Origin: Methylopila henanensis
Lineage (GTDB): Bacteria; Pseudomonadota; Alphaproteobacteria; Rhizobiales; Methylopilaceae
Length of the DNA stretch: 64,000 bases
Assembly (NCBI RefSeq): GCF_042681025.1
Contig: NZ_JBHUER010000009.1
Span: 46,604 to 110,603, forward strand
Direction: 5' to 3'
This document shows, piece after piece, positions 62,572 through 64,000 of this stretch. Below the pieces are notes generated by a model. That model saw only the letters and a list, made by a program, of their open reading frames with translations, was not told where the DNA came from and did no database searches. Both the position numbers and the translations under genes were made by a program. Each line of letters starts with the position of its first letter. Within the stretch, counting starts at the first letter, position 1.

Positions 62572-63573
62572 ATGATCAGCCGCCTTGGCGTCCTCGCTTT
62601 CGCCGCGCTCGCGTTCGCCTCCGCCCCGGCCCTCGCCGAGGCGCCGGCCTGCGGCGGCGTCGACCTCGTCGCGAAGGTCCGCGCCGAACGGCCGGAGGCC
62701 TACGCCGCCTTCGAGCGCGACGCCCGCGCCGTGCCGAACGCGGAAGGACTGCTCTGGCGCATCGAGGCGGAGGGCGCCGCGGCGCCCTCCTATCTGTTCG
62801 GCACCATGCACACCACCGAAAAGGATCTCGTGGCGCTGAGCGAACCGGCGCGCCACGCGCTCGGCGCGGCCAAAACCGTCGTGGTCGAGGTGGCGAACGC
62901 CACGGGAGCGGCCACCCAGGCCGAGGTTATCTCCTACGTCACCGCCAATGGCGTCGATTTCAGCGGCGGCGGGCTCGAGGGCCTCGACGAGGCCCAGCGT
63001 GCGGAGGTCGGCCGCCGGATCGCGGCCAGCGGCCTGCCCGCCTCCCTCGCCGCCTCGCTCAAGCCCTGGTTCCTCGGCGTCACGCTGCAAGTCGCGCCCT
63101 GCGAGACCAAGCGGATCGCGGACGGGATGCGCACCATCGACCTGCAGGTCGAGACGCTCGGCCGGGACGCCGGCGCCGAGATCGTCGGGCTCGAAAGCGT
63201 GACCGAGCAGCTCGACGCCGTCGCCAAGACGCCCGACGAGACCGCGCGCCGGATGATCCGCGACCTTCTGGCGAGCCAGACCGCGAGCGAGGACCTGCGC
63301 GCCACCACCCTGCAGCTCTACCGCGACCGCCGGATCGGCTGGTACCTCGCGATGAAGGGCGAGACCTTCGGCAGGGCCCTCGACGTCACCGCCTATTCCG
63401 AGTTCATGGAGACGCTGGTGGACCGGCGCAACGCGGTGATGGCGGAGCGGTCGCAGCCCCATATCGCCGCCGGCGGCGCCTTCGTCGCGGTCGGCGCGCT
63501 GCACCTGCCCGGCCCCAAGGGTCTGGTGGAGCTCTACCGCCAGGCGGGCTTCACCGTGACCAGGGTGTGGTGA
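62572..63573 (+). CDS. TraB/GumN-family protein
   Basis: 333 residues from the ATG at 62572, chosen because GGGAG lies seven bases upstream; ATG 62539 would add 11 residues. Signal peptide MISRLGVLAFAALAFASAPALA. TraB/GumN signatures: LLWRIEAEGAAAPSYLFGTMHTTEKDL and the C-terminal GAFVAVGALHLPGPKGLVELYRQAGFTV. Some relatives are metalloproteases; the role here is unknown. It is divergent from the E1 enzyme. Confidence 0.85.
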   Translation: MISRLGVLAFAALAFASAPALAEAPACGGVDLVAKVRAERPEAYAAFERDARAVPNAEGLLWRIEAEGAAAPSYLFGTMHTTEKDLVALSEPARHALGAAKTVVVEVANATGAATQAEVISYVTANGVDFSGGGLEGLDEAQRAEVGRRIAASGLPASLAASLKPWFLGVTLQVAPCETKRIADGMRTIDLQVETLGRDAGAEIVGLESVTEQLDAVAKTPDETARRMIRDLLASQTASEDLRATTLQLYRDRRIGWYLAMKGETFGRALDVTAYSEFMETLVDRRNAVMAERSQPHIAAGGAFVAVGALHLPGPKGLVELYRQAGFTVTRVW

Positions 63574-63938
63574 GCGGCGCAAACGCGCCCGTCCGGACCG
63601 CCTCTCCGCCCGCTCTCGCAGCCTGAAGGCCCCGGCGCGCGACTGGTGGACGCGCGCCAAGCGCCTCGCATCGAAGCAAGCTCGATCCTGGCAAACGGCG
63701 GCAGACGAATCCCGTAAAGCCGGCGCAATAAAGCAGCGTATTGGAGAGCCGCAGAACAGACCTGGTTGGACGTCATTCGGCGCCTTAAAGAGGCCGCCGA
63801 GGCGTAGAACCGTAGCGGCTCTGAAGCGCTCCTGTCCCAACCGTCCTGCGCGACGAAGGCGAAGCGTTGGTGTCTGGCTCGCCGCTTTGCCGAGGCCCTT
63901 TCCTGCCGGCGCTGTTGCCGCTGGCGTTGGCGCACGGC
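63574..63938. other. Gene-free stretch before the tRNA
   Basis: About 365 bp after the TraB/GumN gene. Long open frames exist on both strands but are Arg-rich, have no ribosome site and match no motif. No promoter or repeat stands out. Confidence 0.55.
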
Positions 63939-63969
63939 AAAACGGCCGCCCTACAAAGGCGGCCGTTTT
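63939..63969 (-). terminator. Strong hairpin terminator next to the initiator tRNA
   Basis: AAAACGGCCGCC, a 7-nt loop and GGCGGCCGTTTT pair over 12 bp, with T-runs on both outer sides (four on the minus reading, five on the plus). It lies 13 bp past the 3' end of the minus-strand tRNA, whose terminator it most likely is; it can work both ways. Confidence 0.85.
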
Positions 63970-63982
63970 TGTCTGGAAGGTT

Positions 63983-64000
63983 TGGTTGCGGGGACAGGAT
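63983..64000 (-). tRNA. Initiator tRNA-fMet, 3' end only
   Basis: On the minus strand the last 18 nt read ATCCTGTCCCCGCAACCA. This gives the end of the T-loop, T-stem half CCTGT, acceptor strand CCCCGC, A72, discriminator A and encoded CCA. A72 in place of a base that pairs with C1 is the mark of bacterial initiator tRNA, and the sequence matches my memory of alphaproteobacterial tRNA-fMet. The rest lies outside the window. Confidence 0.75.

Noticed and set aside
63534..63935. A 133-codon minus-strand frame near the right end
   Set aside because: Arg/Ala/Ser-rich, overlaps the 3' end of the TraB/GumN gene antisense, no ribosome site and no motif.

Overview
This 64 kb window is a gene-dense, high-GC stretch of chromosome from an alphaproteobacterium, most likely a member of the Hyphomicrobiales (Rhizobiales). 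The inference rests on gene content and order: irr next to fabA-fabB-fabI, hslV-GNAT-hslU, ubiE-ubiB-coaBC-dut, the Flp/Tad pilus cluster cpaA-F/tadBC, HWE-family kinases, the NAGGN osmolyte genes and the form of the initiator tRNA whose 3' end lies at the right edge. No species can be named from sequence reading alone.

Layout. 1-4.3 kb: valine catabolism (mmsB, cut by the window edge, and mmsA) with two paralogous LysR regulators that share a 19-bp element at their start codons. 4.3-8.3 kb: an LDH2/MDH2-family dehydrogenase, the HslUV protease with an AAC(6')-like acetyltransferase between its subunits, and a Dps-type ferritin. 8.5-14.3 kb: histidine genes hisB-(DUF2628)-hisH-hisA-[HWE histidine kinase]-hisF-hisE followed by coaA. 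14.3-20.7 kb, minus strand: ubiE-ubiB-vapB-vapC-coaBC-dut-Rrf2 regulator-cysK, tightly packed, with a toxin-antitoxin pair spliced into housekeeping genes. 20.8-22.6 kb: mutM and an enoyl-CoA hydratase separated by an interspersed palindromic repeat.

22.6-32.7 kb is the most unusual region: a three-gene minus-strand operon with a 2526-residue fully reducing type I polyketide synthase (KS-AT-DH-MT-ER-KR-ACP, no thioesterase), an alpha-oxoamine synthase whose start overlaps the PKS stop, and a 383-residue GNAT-fold protein. My inference is that the PKS builds an acyl chain, the PLP enzyme releases it by decarboxylative condensation with an amino acid, and the GNAT protein N-acylates the product, giving a sphingoid/ceramide-like lipid. 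The chemistry has precedents elsewhere, but the product here is unknown.

33-46.5 kb: a small unknown gene, an EamA exporter, fhs (C1 metabolism), then the Flp pilus locus: a secreted pilus N-domain protein and a tiny exported protein on the minus strand, and flp (54 aa), cpaA, cpaB, cpaC, cpaD, cpaE, cpaF, tadB and tadC on the plus strand. 46.5-53 kb: the N-acetylglutaminylglutamine amide (NAGGN) osmoprotectant genes asnO, ngg and an M42 peptidase, with a divergent flavoprotein between them. 53-57.4 kb: YitT-family membrane protein, fabI, fabB, fabA and divergent irr, linking unsaturated fatty acid synthesis to the iron regulator. 57.5-64 kb: a secreted hydrolase, an SH3-domain gene with a partial duplicate flanking a low-GC 98-codon gene, a 2-hydroxyacid dehydrogenase, a small secreted protein, a MoeB/ThiF-like E1 enzyme, a TraB/GumN protein and the 3' end of an initiator tRNA gene.

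All functional calls come from reading motifs and gene context; no database search was run.
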